Positions 12,001 through 18,438 of a DNA stretch of 64,000 nucleotides are shown piece after piece (position 1 is the first letter of the stretch; each line of letters begins with the position of its first letter). The DNA comes from Saprospiraceae bacterium (GTDB lineage Bacteria > Bacteroidota > Bacteroidia > Chitinophagales > Saprospiraceae). The position numbers and the translations under genes are program-made. The stretch lies in contig JAWKLJ010000001.1 of the NCBI GenBank assembly GCA_041392805.1, positions 1,550,001 through 1,614,000 on the forward strand, read 5' to 3'. The notes under the pieces are model-generated. The model saw nothing but the letters and a program-made list of their open reading frames with translations, searched no databases and was not told the DNA's origin.

Positions 12001-12500
12001 ACCGTCACGCCCTCAACGCCCGTGTCGCCATCATCCTGGATGCCATTGCCGTTGAGGTCTTCCCAGACATAATCGCCTAAGCTCGCTGTTTGGTAGATAC
12101 CAGCATCCAAGGTTGGATCATTTTCACCGCTGGCTAACGTAGTCGTCGCTGTCATGCCGTTTTGCGCAGGATCAGCATCGCTATCTAAAGCATCATCACC
12201 TATGTTTACGGGGCTGTATTGATAGCCACTTGGTAAGACAAATTGTACACTGTAGGTACCGGGGTCTAAACCTGTGAAGCTATAAGAACCATCGGGACTC
12301 GTCGTGGTCGTCTCAATCACCTCCCCGCTCTCATCTTTCAAGTTCACCGTTACGCCCTCAACGCCCGTGTCGCCATCATCCTGGATGCCATTGCCGTTGA
12401 GGTCTTCCCAGACATAATCGCCCAGGCTCGCCGTTTGATAGATACCTGCATCCAAGGTTGGATCATTGTCACCACTTTCAAGCGTGGTGGTGGCTGTCAT
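1..12500 (-). CDS. Giant surface protein, segment 8: SdrD_B repeats, DUF11 repeats, Cys-rich modules and HYR-like modules; runs off window
   Basis: One uninterrupted reading frame of about 4,166 codons with no stop before the left edge. I checked the same register at 12449, 7619, 5525 and 20. It holds fourteen SdrD_B copies, then five DUF11-like repeats (IDLEL[DST]K.V....PNVG). Acidic Asp-rich linkers (DEDDGDGV) follow the repeats. Thirteen Cys-rich modules follow (C....CDDNGT..DPSDD ... FGPF.I..G ... C....V.PPA.C). The last 1.7 kb resembles HYR-like domains (DNCG, EFPTAIC, VTDECGG) and is related to the start of the 969-residue protein at 51851. The missing C-terminus probably carries a type IX sorting domain (inference). 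Confidence 0.8.
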   Translation of the reverse strand, partial: MTATTTLESGDNDPTLDAGIYQTASLGDYVWEDLNGNGIQDDGDTGVEGVTVNLKDESGEVIETTTTSPDGSYSFTGLDPGTYSVQFVLPSGYQYSPVNIGDDALDSDADPAQNGMTATTTLASGENDPTLDAGIYQTASLGDYVWEDLNGNGIQDDGDTGVEGVTVNLKDESGEVIETTTTGPDGSYSFTDLDPGTYSVQFVLPSGYTYSPLNIGDDALDSDADPAQNGMTQTVTLESGENDPTLDAGIYQSASLGDYVWEDLNGNGIQDDGDTGVEGVTVNLKDESGEVIETTTTGPDGSYSFTGLDPGTYSVQFVLPSGYQYSPVNIGDDALDSDADPAQNGMTATTTLASGENDPTLDAGIYQSASLGDYVWEDLNGNGIQDDGDTGVEGVTVNLKDESGEVIETTTTGPDGSYSFTGLDPGTYSVQFVLPSGYQYSPVNIGDDALDSDADPAQNGMTATTTLASGENDPTLDAGIYQTTSLGDYVWEDLNGNGIQDDGDTGVEGVTVNLKDENGEVIETTTTGPDGSYSFENLDPGTYSVQFVLPSGYQYSPLNIGDDALDSDADPAQNGMTATTTLASGENDPTLDAGIYQTTSLGDYVWEDLNGNGIQDDGDTGVEGVTVNLKDESGDVIETTTTGPDGSYSFENLDPGTYSVQFVLPSGYQYSPVNIGDDALDSDADPAQNGMTATTTLASGENDPTLDAGIYQTVSLGDYVWEDLNGNGIQDDGDTGVEGVTVNLKDESGEVIETTTTGPDGSYSFENLDPGTYSVQFVLPSGYQYSPVNIGDDALDSDADPAQNGMTATTTLASGENDSTLDAGIYQTTSLGDYVWEDLNGNGIQDDGDTGVEGVTVNLKDESGEVIETTTTGPDGSYSFTGLDPGTYSVQFELPSGYQYSPVNIGDDALDSDADPAQNGMTATTTLESGDNDPTLDAGIYQTASLGDYVWEDLNGNGIQDDGDTGVEGVTVNLKDESGEVIETTTTGPDGSYSFENLDPGTYSVQFVLPSGYQYSPLNIGDDALDSDADPAQNGMTATTTLASGENDPTLDAGIYQTTSLGDYVWEDLNGNGIQDDGDTGVEGVTVNLKDESGEVIETTTTGPDGSYSFENLDPGTYSVQFVLPSGYQYSPVNIGDDALDSDADPAQNGMTATTTLASGENDPTLDAGIYQTASLGDYVWEDLNGNGIQDDGDTGVEGVTVNLKDENGDVIETTTTGPDGSYSFTDLDPGTYSVQFVLPSGYQYSPLNIGDDALDSDADPAQNGMTATTTLASGENDPTLDAGIYQTASLGDYVWEDLNGNGIQDDGDTGVEGVTVNLKDENGEVIETTTTGPDGSYNFENLDPGTYSVQFVLPSGYQYSPVNIGDDALDSDADPAQNGMTATTTLASGENDPTLDAGIYQTASLGDYVWEDLNGNGIQDDGDTGVEGVTVNLKDESGEVIETTTTGPDGSYSFTDLDPGTYSVQFVLPSGYQYSPVNIGDDALDSDADPAQNGMTATTTLASGENDPTLDAGIYQTTSLGDYVWEDLNGNGIQDDGDTGVEGVTVNLKDENGEVIETTTTGPDGSYSFTGLDPGTYSVQFELPSEYLFSPVNVGDDALDSDADPAQNGMTQTVTLESGDNNGSLDAGIYRQIDLELSKTVSNTTPNVGEVVSFTIQVDNLGPNNATGVAIEDALPNGYSNITSISNGGSLSGNTITWSGLSIADGGSISLSFDATVNEPGAGISYLNVAQVTAADQDDVDSTPDNDDGDQSEDDEDNAEVGPQQIDLELTKSVSDATPNVGDVVTFTIQVDNLGPNNATGVAIEDVLPNGYSNISNISNGGSLSGNTITWSGLSIADGGSISLSFNATVNEPGAGISYLNVAQVMAADQDDIDSTPDNDDGDQSEDDEDNAGVDPVQIDLELDKRVSDRTPNVGSTVTFTIDLVNKGPDTATDITVWDPVPSGYTNVQLGSLDGSAQIFNTQDIIWKIPSLGAGESVSINFTATVLDQGNHTNLAQVFSVDQDDVDSTPGNGVDTDNDGNVDDDNGDEDDGDGVTVEPIRIIDLELDKTVNNATPDVGSNVVFTITVTNQGPSAGSGIVVTDKLPSGYAFVSSSAGNNYNPNTGNWALGSLGVGQSAVLNITATVLATGNYTNLAQVSAANEEDIDSTPGNGVDTNNNGDVSDDDGPTGDEDDGDGVEVDPNPIADLQLDKSVNVEYANAGDVIVFTIALTNDGPSTATGVVVEDQLESGFSFQGATSSQGSYNVNTGVWTVGTLTAGQTEYLYITAQVNNQGEYFNLAEVTAANEDDKDSTPDNGVDTDGDGDFDNDPGDEDDGDGVVVDVDCDLRGNVVSINCDDNGTPLNPDDDIFYAEVKVTGLGTGTSAGWTAYVDNVVIGTGGYSGANTILGPFPISEGNVSIYIIDGNDSGCRVILGAAAPAPCSLRPCDLGAELTGVECNDNGTGFYPGDDVYYVSFNVTGSNNNSWSAAVNGVILLSGQIYNKNVTVGPFAINAGPIEIDVYDDEVADCGQTLAVTPPAACSEDCQLEVTLISNPSCDDNGTPGDPSDDVFYFTVYLNGNNTTGTNWVDNQGNTGIYNYLYTYGPYKIANGGFTLTFSDAGNSQCRDNLIITPPAPCSEACDLDILLGDLVCDDNNTPSNPNDDLYTFTLTVNGLNVGNNGWGAVINNSVVRVGAYGETVEFGPYNIVNGQIQVNIHDIDNATCTESIIVSPPTTCSVQCAIVVSQSAPASCNDSGTAGNPADDVFYFQLEVNGENGSNGWDAYVNGTQVASGAYGSTENFGPFLITNGPVTVIVKDEADGSCQGQISVQPPASCSEECSIQASLQNTICDNGGTPYDPSDDKYYAIVRVTGNNTGSSWTSPDIYPQFAAYGSVVIFGPYKISAGDRVINFYDLRDESCRTSLFIQTPPHCSDECLIDAVVTDVNCNDNGTADPSDDTFTFNVIVNGQYNFGNGWRTVGANPVAGQYGVSKQFGPYPIAAGNVSLKIADAQNITCQVVISVPPPATCSEPDCEILATVLDVSCNDNNTATDPSDDTFLVQVDINVANSNESVAWVATTTDGRTLGNGLFPATAVFGPFAVQDGEVEIVIADLADASCSTTFSVQPPASCSDECAFEVTLEVGECDDHGTAGDASDDTYSFSLKVEGVNVSGSAWVATAANGEVIATGDYGATVTVSAVAVGTDFSLTITDNLDASCGEAAITVNSPAACSAGCEFTATATNVICDDKGTTDPSDDTYGFDLLVNGENVSNTGWMATLNGANLAAGPYGQPTRIEGLSISDGDITLIIRDLNNPGCGEATITVSAPATCSGSVCNINAITIVDGPVCDSETTYAFTVIVEGQGDGWISQDGSFTGAFNVPVTISGLPANGELQQFLIDEIGVVGCTTGFEVQAPTAGQCGVCDLTANVTDIVCDDKGTSDPTDDTYSFILSARDGELEGTGWTSTGGEGLTGNFAVPKQYGPFKIIDGNVNFILASDLNPNCQLAIYIPAPESCSTQCAIRPDLTDVLCNDNGTPDHAEDDVFLVKVTISGNEAASAGWNALNLDGQFLSAGAYGAEDMFGPFHTLDGPVSIIFVDMLHADCRDTLTIDPGKYCTELKVDCPESNYYCPILQANTYMIPTDPFDCTATAELPLPQVTLVGCEGGYSVLTTLVNSAGVVVATIAQGEDRTVQDMEIGNYTIQYTVTDECGGQASRECIMQVADKEFPTAICIGNLNVSLGSQGGVRLRAEQIDFGSFDNCGIASVQVRRKSMIDPVTCEPLGEPIYSAWGPYVELNCCDANTYVTIELLVIDVSGNENTCWLDVLVEDKINPVVFGLEDIEMHCDDLASDFDPRDSTQLVQWFGWPRVFDNCEAEIIELTPNYDLSDCGSGTITRRFKAIDRVGNESIEIFEQVVTLTYSLNYEIGFPEDTETDCIFHAGGVILNKLGCDSITVSYVDEFLPIEGGECVNVLRTYSVINHCEWDGQSAPTVISRDEDCDNLEGNEDIWVIVREDGAFIDRDIDENNNQPLAGTKGNTCDNSTNPTGYWRSVVSNGYWTYAQKIQVFDQTAPVVAFAQPDPVCTTDQTCEVVVAYPFTVTESCLTDQLRFTILLDAFADGTIDADLTNEEVLTGTYPNYVITGSYPVGTHQLIVTVEDICGNPTTVALPFAVVDCYVPEPNCFDGFEA
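1690..5525 (-). repeat. Thirteen Cys-rich ~92-residue modules
   Basis: Thirteen tandem modules follow a common pattern. An N-terminal Cys is followed about 11 residues on by a second Cys in C[DN]D[NKH]GT..DPSDD[TV]F. Then come W (mid-module), G.YG....FGPF.I..G, D....C and a terminal PP..CS. Four regularly spaced Cys per module suggest two disulphides. The DPSDD run resembles a metal-binding loop. I do not recognise a named family; I would look for it among Saprospiraceae Ig-like repeats. Unlike the SdrD_B array, the copies are well diverged, so this part is older. Confidence 0.75.
5540..7601 (-). repeat. Five DUF11-like repeats with Asp-rich linkers
   Basis: Five tandem ~130-140-residue domains each begin IDLEL or ADLQL and contain VGD/VG[SE]VV.FTI and GP..ATG/AS/AT motifs, as in DUF11 (isopeptide/Ig-like stalk) domains. 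Each ends in an acidic linker such as DNDDGDQSEDDEDN. The first two copies in protein order (6815-7601) are nearly identical at DNA level, and the later three are diverged. Confidence 0.8.
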
Positions 12501-13387
12501 GCCATTTTGCGCAGGATCAGCATCGCTATCAAAGCGTCATCGCCGATGTTTACAGGACTGTACTGGTAGCCACTTGGCAAGACAAATTGTACACTGTAGG
12601 TACCGGGGTCTAAACCTGTGAAGCTATAAGAACCATCGGGACCCGTCGTAGTTGTCTCAATCACCTCCCCGCTCTCATCTTTCAAGTTCACCGTCACGCC
12701 CTCAACGCCCGTGTCGCCATCATCCTGGATGCCATTGCCGTTGAGGTCTTCCCAGACATAATCGCCTAAGCTCGCTGTTTGGTAGATACCAGCATCCAAG
12801 GTTGGATCATTTTCACCGCTGGCTAGCGTAGTCGTCGCCGTCATACCGTTTTGCGCAGGATCAGCATCGCTATCCAAGGCGTCATCGCCTATATTTAATG
12901 GGCTGTATTGGTAACCACTTGGTAAGACAAATTGTACGCTGTAAGTACCGGGGTCTAAACCTGTGAAGCTATAAGAACCATCGGGACCAGTCGTAGTTGT
13001 CTCAATCACATCCCCACTCTCATCTTTCAAGTTCACCGTCACGCCCTCGACGCCCGTGTCGCCATCATCCTGGATGCCATTGCCATTCAGGTCTTCCCAG
13101 ACGTAGTCACCTAAGCTGGTTGTTTGGTAAATACCCGCATCCAAGGTTGGATCATTGTCGCCGCTGGCTAACGTAGTGGTGGCCGTCATGCCGTTTTGCG
13201 CTGGGTCAGCATCGCTATCTAAGGCGTCATCGCCTATGTTTAATGGGCTGTATTGGTAGCCACTTGGTAAGACAAATTGTACACTGTAAGTACCTGGATC
13301 TAAATCAGTGAAGCTATAAGAACCATCAGGACCTGTCGTGGTCGTCTCAATCACCTCCCCACTCTCATCTTTCAAGTTCACCGTCAC
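12497..13387 (-). CDS. Giant surface protein, segment 7 (SdrD_B repeats)
   Basis: About two and a half SdrD_B copies, ending at a 1-nt loss near 12530 (ctatc[c/t]aaagcg has become ctatcaaagcg). The frame then continues in the register used by the remaining 12.5 kb. Confidence 0.6.
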   Translation of the reverse strand: MTVNLKDESGEVIETTTTGPDGSYSFTDLDPGTYSVQFVLPSGYQYSPLNIGDDALDSDADPAQNGMTATTTLASGDNDPTLDAGIYQTTSLGDYVWEDLNGNGIQDDGDTGVEGVTVNLKDESGDVIETTTTGPDGSYSFTGLDPGTYSVQFVLPSGYQYSPLNIGDDALDSDADPAQNGMTATTTLASGENDPTLDAGIYQTASLGDYVWEDLNGNGIQDDGDTGVEGVTVNLKDESGEVIETTTTGPDGSYSFTGLDPGTYSVQFVLPSGYQYSPVNIGDDALIAMLILRKMA

Positions 13388-13455
13388 GCCCTCAACGCCC
13401 GTGTCGCCATCATCTTGGATACCATTGCCGTTGAGATCTTCCCAGACGTAATCGC

Positions 13456-13710
13456 CTAGGCTGGTTGTTTGGTAAATACCCGCATCAAGGTTGGATCATT
13501 TTCGCCGCTGGCTAACGTAGTCGTCGCCGTCATGCCGTTTTGGGCAGGATCAGCATCGCTATCTAAGGCGTCATCGCCTATGTTTACGGGGCTGTATTGG
13601 TAACCACTTGGTAAGACAAATTGTACACTGTAGGTACCGGGATCAAGGTTATCAAAGCTATAAGAACCATCGGGGCCCGTCGTGGTCGTCTCAATCACCT
13701 CCCCGCTCAT
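13456..13710 (-). CDS. Giant surface protein, segment 6 (partial SdrD_B repeat)
   Basis: Less than one SdrD_B copy, bounded by the 2-nt loss near 13707 and a 1-nt loss near 13486 (cgcatccaagg has become cgcatcaagg). Two indels only about 220 nt apart, in otherwise perfect coding repeats, argue for consensus error. It is not an independent gene. Confidence 0.5.
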   Translation of the reverse strand: MSGEVIETTTTGPDGSYSFDNLDPGTYSVQFVLPSGYQYSPVNIGDDALDSDADPAQNGMTATTTLASGENDPTLMRVFTKQPA

Positions 13711-14764
13711 CTTTCAAGTTCACCGTCACGCCCTCGACGCCCGTGTCGCCATCATCCTGGATGCCATTGCCGTTGAGGTCTTCCCAGACATAATCGCCTA
13801 GGCTCGCTGTTTGGTAGATACCAGCATCCAAGGTTGGATCATTTTCACCGCTGGCTAACGTAGTCGTCGCTGTCATGCCGTTTTGCGCTGGATCAGCATC
13901 GCTATCTAAAGCATCATCACCTATGTTTACGGGGCTGTATTGGTAGCCACTTGGTAAGACAAATTGCACGCTGTAAGTGCCGGGGTCTAAACCTGTGAAG
14001 CTATAAGAACCATCTGGACCTGTCGTGGTCGTCTCAATCACTTCCCCGCTCTCATCTTTCAAGTTCACCGTCACGCCCTCGACGCCCGTGTCGCCATCAT
14101 CCTGGATGCCATTGCCGTTCAGGTCTTCCCAGACGTAGTCACCTAAGCTGGTTGTTTGGTAAATACCCGCATCTAAGGTCGGATCATTTTCACCGCTGGC
14201 TAACGTAGTGGTGGCCGTCATACCGTTTTGCGCTGGATCAGCATCGCTATCTAAGGCGTCATCGCCTATGTTTACGGGGCTGTATTGGTAGCCACTTGGT
14301 AAGACAAATTGCACACTGTAAGTGCCGGGATCAAGGTTCTCAAAGCTATAAGAACCATCAGGACCAGTCGTGGTCGTCTCAATCACCTCCCCACTCTCAT
14401 CTTTCAAGTTCACCGTCACGCCCTCAACGCCCGTGTCGCCATCATCCTGGATGCCATTGCCGTTGAGGTCTTCCCAGACGTAGTCACCTAGGCTCGCCGT
14501 TTGATAGATACCCGCATCCAAGGTCGGGTCATTTTCTCCACTGGCTAACGTAGTGGTGGCCGTCATGCCGTTTTGGGCAGGATCAGCATCGCTATCTAAA
14601 GCATCATCGCCAATGTTTACGGGGCTGTATTGATAGCCACTTGGTAAGACAAATTGCACGCTGTACGTGCCGGGATCTAAACCTGTGAAGCTATAAGAAC
14701 CATCCGGACCTGTCGTGGTTGTCTCAATCACTTCCCCGCTCTCATCTTTCAAGTTCACCGTCAC
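13691..14764 (-). CDS. Giant surface protein, segment 5 (SdrD_B repeats)
   Basis: Just over three SdrD_B copies. The frame is lost near 13707, where gctctcat has become gctcat (2-nt loss in a CT dinucleotide pair). The apparent Met start lies inside a repeat (VEGVTVNL read as MTVNL from a GTG codon) and has no independent meaning. Confidence 0.6.
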   Translation of the reverse strand: MTVNLKDESGEVIETTTTGPDGSYSFTGLDPGTYSVQFVLPSGYQYSPVNIGDDALDSDADPAQNGMTATTTLASGENDPTLDAGIYQTASLGDYVWEDLNGNGIQDDGDTGVEGVTVNLKDESGEVIETTTTGPDGSYSFENLDPGTYSVQFVLPSGYQYSPVNIGDDALDSDADPAQNGMTATTTLASGENDPTLDAGIYQTTSLGDYVWEDLNGNGIQDDGDTGVEGVTVNLKDESGEVIETTTTGPDGSYSFTGLDPGTYSVQFVLPSGYQYSPVNIGDDALDSDADPAQNGMTATTTLASGENDPTLDAGIYQTASLGDYVWEDLNGNGIQDDGDTGVEGVTVNLKDERGGD

Positions 14765-14808
14765 GCCCTCAACGCCCGTGTCGCCATCATCCTGGATGCC
14801 ATTGCCAT

Positions 14809-16809
14809 TCAGGTCTTCCCATCACCTAGGCTCGCCGTTTGATAGATACCCGCATCCAAGGTCGGATCATTTTCACCGCTGGCTAACGTGGTGGTTGCTG
14901 TCATACCATTTTGCGCTGGATCTGCATCGCTATCCAAAGCGTCATCGCCGATGTTTACAGGGCTGTATTGGTAGCCACTTGGTAAGACAAATTGCACGCT
15001 GTACGTGCCGGGATCTAAACCTGTGAAGCTATAAGAACCATCTGGACCTGTCGTGGTCGTCTCAATCACTTCCCCGCTCTCATCTTTCAAGTTCACCGTT
15101 ACGCCCTCAACGCCCGTGTCGCCATCATCCTGGATGCCATTGCCGTTGAGGTCTTCCCAGACATAATCGCCTAGGCTCGCCGTTTGATAGATACCGGCAT
15201 CCAAGGTTGGATCATTTTCTCCACTGGCTAACGTAGTGGTGGCCGTCATGCCGTTTTGCGCAGGGTCAGCATCGCTATCTAAGGCATCATCGCCTATGTT
15301 TACAGGGCTGTATTGGTAGCCACTTGGCAAGACAAATTGCACGCTGTAGGTGCCGGGATCTAAACCTGTGAAGCTATAAGAACCGTCAGGACCTGTCGTG
15401 GTTGTCTCAATCACCTCCCCGCTCTCATCTTTCAAGTTCACCGTCACACCCTCGACGCCCGTGTCGCCATCATCCTGGATGCCATTGCCGTTGAGGTCTT
15501 CCCAGACGTAATCGCCTAGACTGGTTGTTTGGTAAATACCCGCATCTAAGGTTGGATCATTTTCCCCACTGGCTAGCGTGGTGGTGGCCGTCATACCATT
15601 TTGCGCAGGATCAGCATCGCTATCCAAGGCATCATCGCCTATATTTAATGGACTGTACTGATAGCCACTTGGTAAGACAAATTGTACGCTGTAAGTACCG
15701 GGGTCTAAACCTGTGAAGCTATAAGAACCATCGGGACCCGTCGTGGTCGTCTCAATCACCTCCCCGCTCTCATCTTTCAAATTCACCGTCACGCCCTCGA
15801 CGCCCGTGTCGCCATCATCCTGGATGCCATTGCCGTTGAGATCTTCCCAGACATAATCACCTAGGCTGGTTGTTTGGTAGATACCAGCATCCAAGGTTGG
15901 ATCATTGTCACCACTTTCAAGCGTGGTGGTGGCTGTCATGCCATTTTGCGCTGGATCAGCATCGCTATCCAAGGCATCGTCGCCTATGTTTAATGGACTG
16001 TACTGGTAACCACTTGGTAAGACAAATTGTACGCTGTAGGTACCGGGGTCTAAATCTGTGAAGCTATAAGAACCATCGGGACCTGTCGTGGTCGTCTCAA
16101 TCACCTCCCCACTCTCATCTTTCAAGTTCACCGTCACGCCCTCAACGCCCGTGTCGCCATCATCTTGGATACCATTGCCGTTGAGATCTTCCCAGACGTA
16201 ATCGCCTAGGCTGGTTGTTTGGTAAATACCCGCATCCAAGGTTGGATCATTTTCGCCGCTGGCTAACGTAGTCGTCGCCGTCATGCCGTTTTGGGCAGGA
16301 TCAGCATCGCTATCTAAGGCGTCATCGCCTATGTTTACGGGGCTGTATTGGTAACCACTTGGTAAGACAAATTGTACACTGTAGGTACCGGGATCAAGGT
16401 TATCAAAGCTATAAGAACCATCGGGGCCCGTCGTGGTCGTCTCAATCACCTCCCCGCTCTCATCTTTCAAGTTCACCGTCACGCCCTCGACGCCCGTGTC
16501 GCCATCATCCTGGATGCCATTGCCGTTGAGGTCTTCCCAGACATAATCGCCTAAGCTCGCTGTTTGGTAGATACCAGCATCAAAGGTTGGATCATTTTCA
16601 CCGCTGGCTAACGTAGTCGTCGCTGTCATGCCGTTTTGCGCAGGATCAGCATCGCTATCTAAAGCATCATCACCTATGTTTACGGGGCTGTATTGGTAGC
16701 CACTTGGTAAGACAAATTGCACGCTGTAAGTGCCGGGGTCTAAACCTGTGAAGCTATAAGAACCATCGGGACCTGTTGTAGTCGTCTCAATCACCTCCCC
16801 CGCTCTCAT
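14809..16809 (-). CDS. Giant surface protein, segment 4 (SdrD_B repeats)
   Basis: Nearly six SdrD_B copies without interruption. The end is a 7-nt loss at 14821: other copies have cttcccagacgtaatcacc and this one has cttcccatcacc. The array resumes at once in the other frame. It contains the rare FDN variant of the FTG/FEN position, which is shared only with the copy near 13650. Confidence 0.6.
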   Translation of the reverse strand: MRAGEVIETTTTGPDGSYSFTGLDPGTYSVQFVLPSGYQYSPVNIGDDALDSDADPAQNGMTATTTLASGENDPTFDAGIYQTASLGDYVWEDLNGNGIQDDGDTGVEGVTVNLKDESGEVIETTTTGPDGSYSFDNLDPGTYSVQFVLPSGYQYSPVNIGDDALDSDADPAQNGMTATTTLASGENDPTLDAGIYQTTSLGDYVWEDLNGNGIQDDGDTGVEGVTVNLKDESGEVIETTTTGPDGSYSFTDLDPGTYSVQFVLPSGYQYSPLNIGDDALDSDADPAQNGMTATTTLESGDNDPTLDAGIYQTTSLGDYVWEDLNGNGIQDDGDTGVEGVTVNLKDESGEVIETTTTGPDGSYSFTGLDPGTYSVQFVLPSGYQYSPLNIGDDALDSDADPAQNGMTATTTLASGENDPTLDAGIYQTTSLGDYVWEDLNGNGIQDDGDTGVEGVTVNLKDESGEVIETTTTGPDGSYSFTGLDPGTYSVQFVLPSGYQYSPVNIGDDALDSDADPAQNGMTATTTLASGENDPTLDAGIYQTASLGDYVWEDLNGNGIQDDGDTGVEGVTVNLKDESGEVIETTTTGPDGSYSFTGLDPGTYSVQFVLPSGYQYSPVNIGDDALDSDADPAQNGMTATTTLASGENDPTLDAGIYQTASLGDGKT

Positions 16810-17665
16810 CTTTCAAGTTCACCGTCACGCCCTCGACGCCCGTGTCGCCATCATCCTGGATGCCATTGCCGTTGAGGTCTTCCCAGACGTAGTCACCTAA
16901 GCTCGTTGTTTGGTAAATACCCGCATCCAAGGTTGGATCATTTTCCCCACTGGCTAACGTAGTGGTGGCCGTCATACCGTTTTGCGCTGGATCAGCATCG
17001 CTATCCAAGGCGTCATCGCCTATGTTTACGGGGCTGTACTGGTAACCACTTGGCAACTCAAATTGTACGCTGTAAGTACCGGGGTCTAAACCTGTGAAGC
17101 TATAAGAACCGTCAGGACCTGTCGTGGTCGTCTCAATCACCTCCCCATTCTCATCTTTCAAGTTCACCGTCACGCCCTCAACGCCCGTGTCGCCATCATC
17201 CTGGATGCCATTGCCGTTGAGGTCTTCCCAGACATAATCGCCCAGGCTAGTTGTTTGGTAGATACCCGCATCTAGTGTTGGATCATTTTCGCCGCTGGCT
17301 AACGTAGTCGTCGCCGTCATGCCGTTTTGGGCTGGGTCAGCATCGCTATCTAAGGCGTCATCGCCTATGTTTACAGGACTGTACTGATAGCCACTTGGTA
17401 ATACAAATTGTACGCTGTAAGTACCTGGATCAAGGTTCTCAAAGCTATAAGAACCATCGGGACCAGTCGTGGTCGTCTCAATCACTTCCCCGCTCTCATC
17501 TTTCAAGTTCACCGTCACGCCCTCAACGCCCGTGTCGCCATCATCCTGGATGCCATTGCCGTTGAGATCTTCCCAGACATAATCGCCTAGGCTCGCCGTT
17601 TGATAGATACCCGCATCCAAGGTCGGATCATTTTCCCCACTTGCTAACGTAGTGGTGGCTGTCAT
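16787..17665 (-). CDS. Giant surface protein, segment 3 (SdrD_B repeats)
   Basis: About two and a half SdrD_B copies, starting at an internal Met (NGMTATTT) that occurs in every repeat. It ends at an extra C in the run ctcccccgc (16797-16801); all other copies have four C. A one-base change in a C homopolymer is a classic sequencing or consensus error. It is not an independent gene. Confidence 0.6.
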   Translation of the reverse strand: MTATTTLASGENDPTLDAGIYQTASLGDYVWEDLNGNGIQDDGDTGVEGVTVNLKDESGEVIETTTTGPDGSYSFENLDPGTYSVQFVLPSGYQYSPVNIGDDALDSDADPAQNGMTATTTLASGENDPTLDAGIYQTTSLGDYVWEDLNGNGIQDDGDTGVEGVTVNLKDENGEVIETTTTGPDGSYSFTGLDPGTYSVQFELPSGYQYSPVNIGDDALDSDADPAQNGMTATTTLASGENDPTLDAGIYQTTSLGDYVWEDLNGNGIQDDGDTGVEGVTVNLKDESGGGD

Positions 17666-18438
17666 GCCATTTTGCGCTGGATCAGCATCGCTATCAAGGC
17701 GTCATCGCCTATGTTTACAGGGCTGTACTGATAGCCACTTGGTAATACAAATTGTACGCTGTAAGTGCCGGGGTCTAAACCTGTGAAGCTATAAGAACCA
17801 TCGGGACCAGTCGTGGTCGTCTCGATCACCTCCCCATTCTCATCTTTCAAGTTCACCGTCACGCCCTCGACGCCCGTGTCGCCATCATCCTGGATGCCAT
17901 TGCCGTTGAGATCTTCCCAGACGTAGTCACCTAAGCTGGTTGTTTGGTAGATACCCGCATCCAAGGTCGGATCATTTTCGCCACTTTCTAGCGTGGTCGT
18001 CGCTGTCATACCGTTTTGCGCTGGGTCAGCATCGCTATCTAAGGCGTCATCGCCTATGTTTACAGGACTGTACTCGTAACCACTTGGTAAGACAAATTGT
18101 ACGCTGTAGGTGCCGGGATCAAGGTTCTCAAAGCTATAAGAACCATCTGGACCAGTCGTGGTCGTCTCAATCACCTCGCCATTCTCATCTTTCAAGTTCA
18201 CCGTCACGCCCTCAACGCCCGTGTCGCCATCATCCTGGATGCCATTGCCGTTGAGGTCTTCCCAGACGTAGTCACCTAAGCTGGTTGTTTGGTAAATACC
18301 CGCATCCAAGGTTGGATCATTTTCCCCACTGGCTAGCGTAGTGGTTGCTGTCATACCGTTTTGCGCTGGATCAGCATCGCTATCTAAAGCGTCATCGCCT
18401 ATGTTTACAGGGCTGTTGGTAACCACTTGGTAAGACAA
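17662..18438 (-). CDS. Giant surface protein, segment 2 (SdrD_B repeats)
   Basis: About two and a quarter SdrD_B copies in the frame shifted by the 2-nt loss near 18415. The apparent N-terminus (MSYQVVTNS) is read out of frame before the correct repeat sequence begins at SPVNIGDDAL. The segment ends because the run ctatccaagg is ctatcaagg here (1-nt loss near 17695). It is not an independent gene. Confidence 0.6.
   Translation of the reverse strand: MSYQVVTNSPVNIGDDALDSDADPAQNGMTATTTLASGENDPTLDAGIYQTTSLGDYVWEDLNGNGIQDDGDTGVEGVTVNLKDENGEVIETTTTGPDGSYSFENLDPGTYSVQFVLPSGYEYSPVNIGDDALDSDADPAQNGMTATTTLESGENDPTLDAGIYQTTSLGDYVWEDLNGNGIQDDGDTGVEGVTVNLKDENGEVIETTTTGPDGSYSFTGLDPGTYSVQFVLPSGYQYSPVNIGDDALIAMLIQRKMA

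Noticed and set aside
8318..18279. Many plus-strand frames of 60-104 codons across the repeat array
   Set aside because: They recur with the 345-bp period and are the complement of SdrD_B coding sequence; proteins are rich in His, Arg and Trp with no domain, as expected for shadows.
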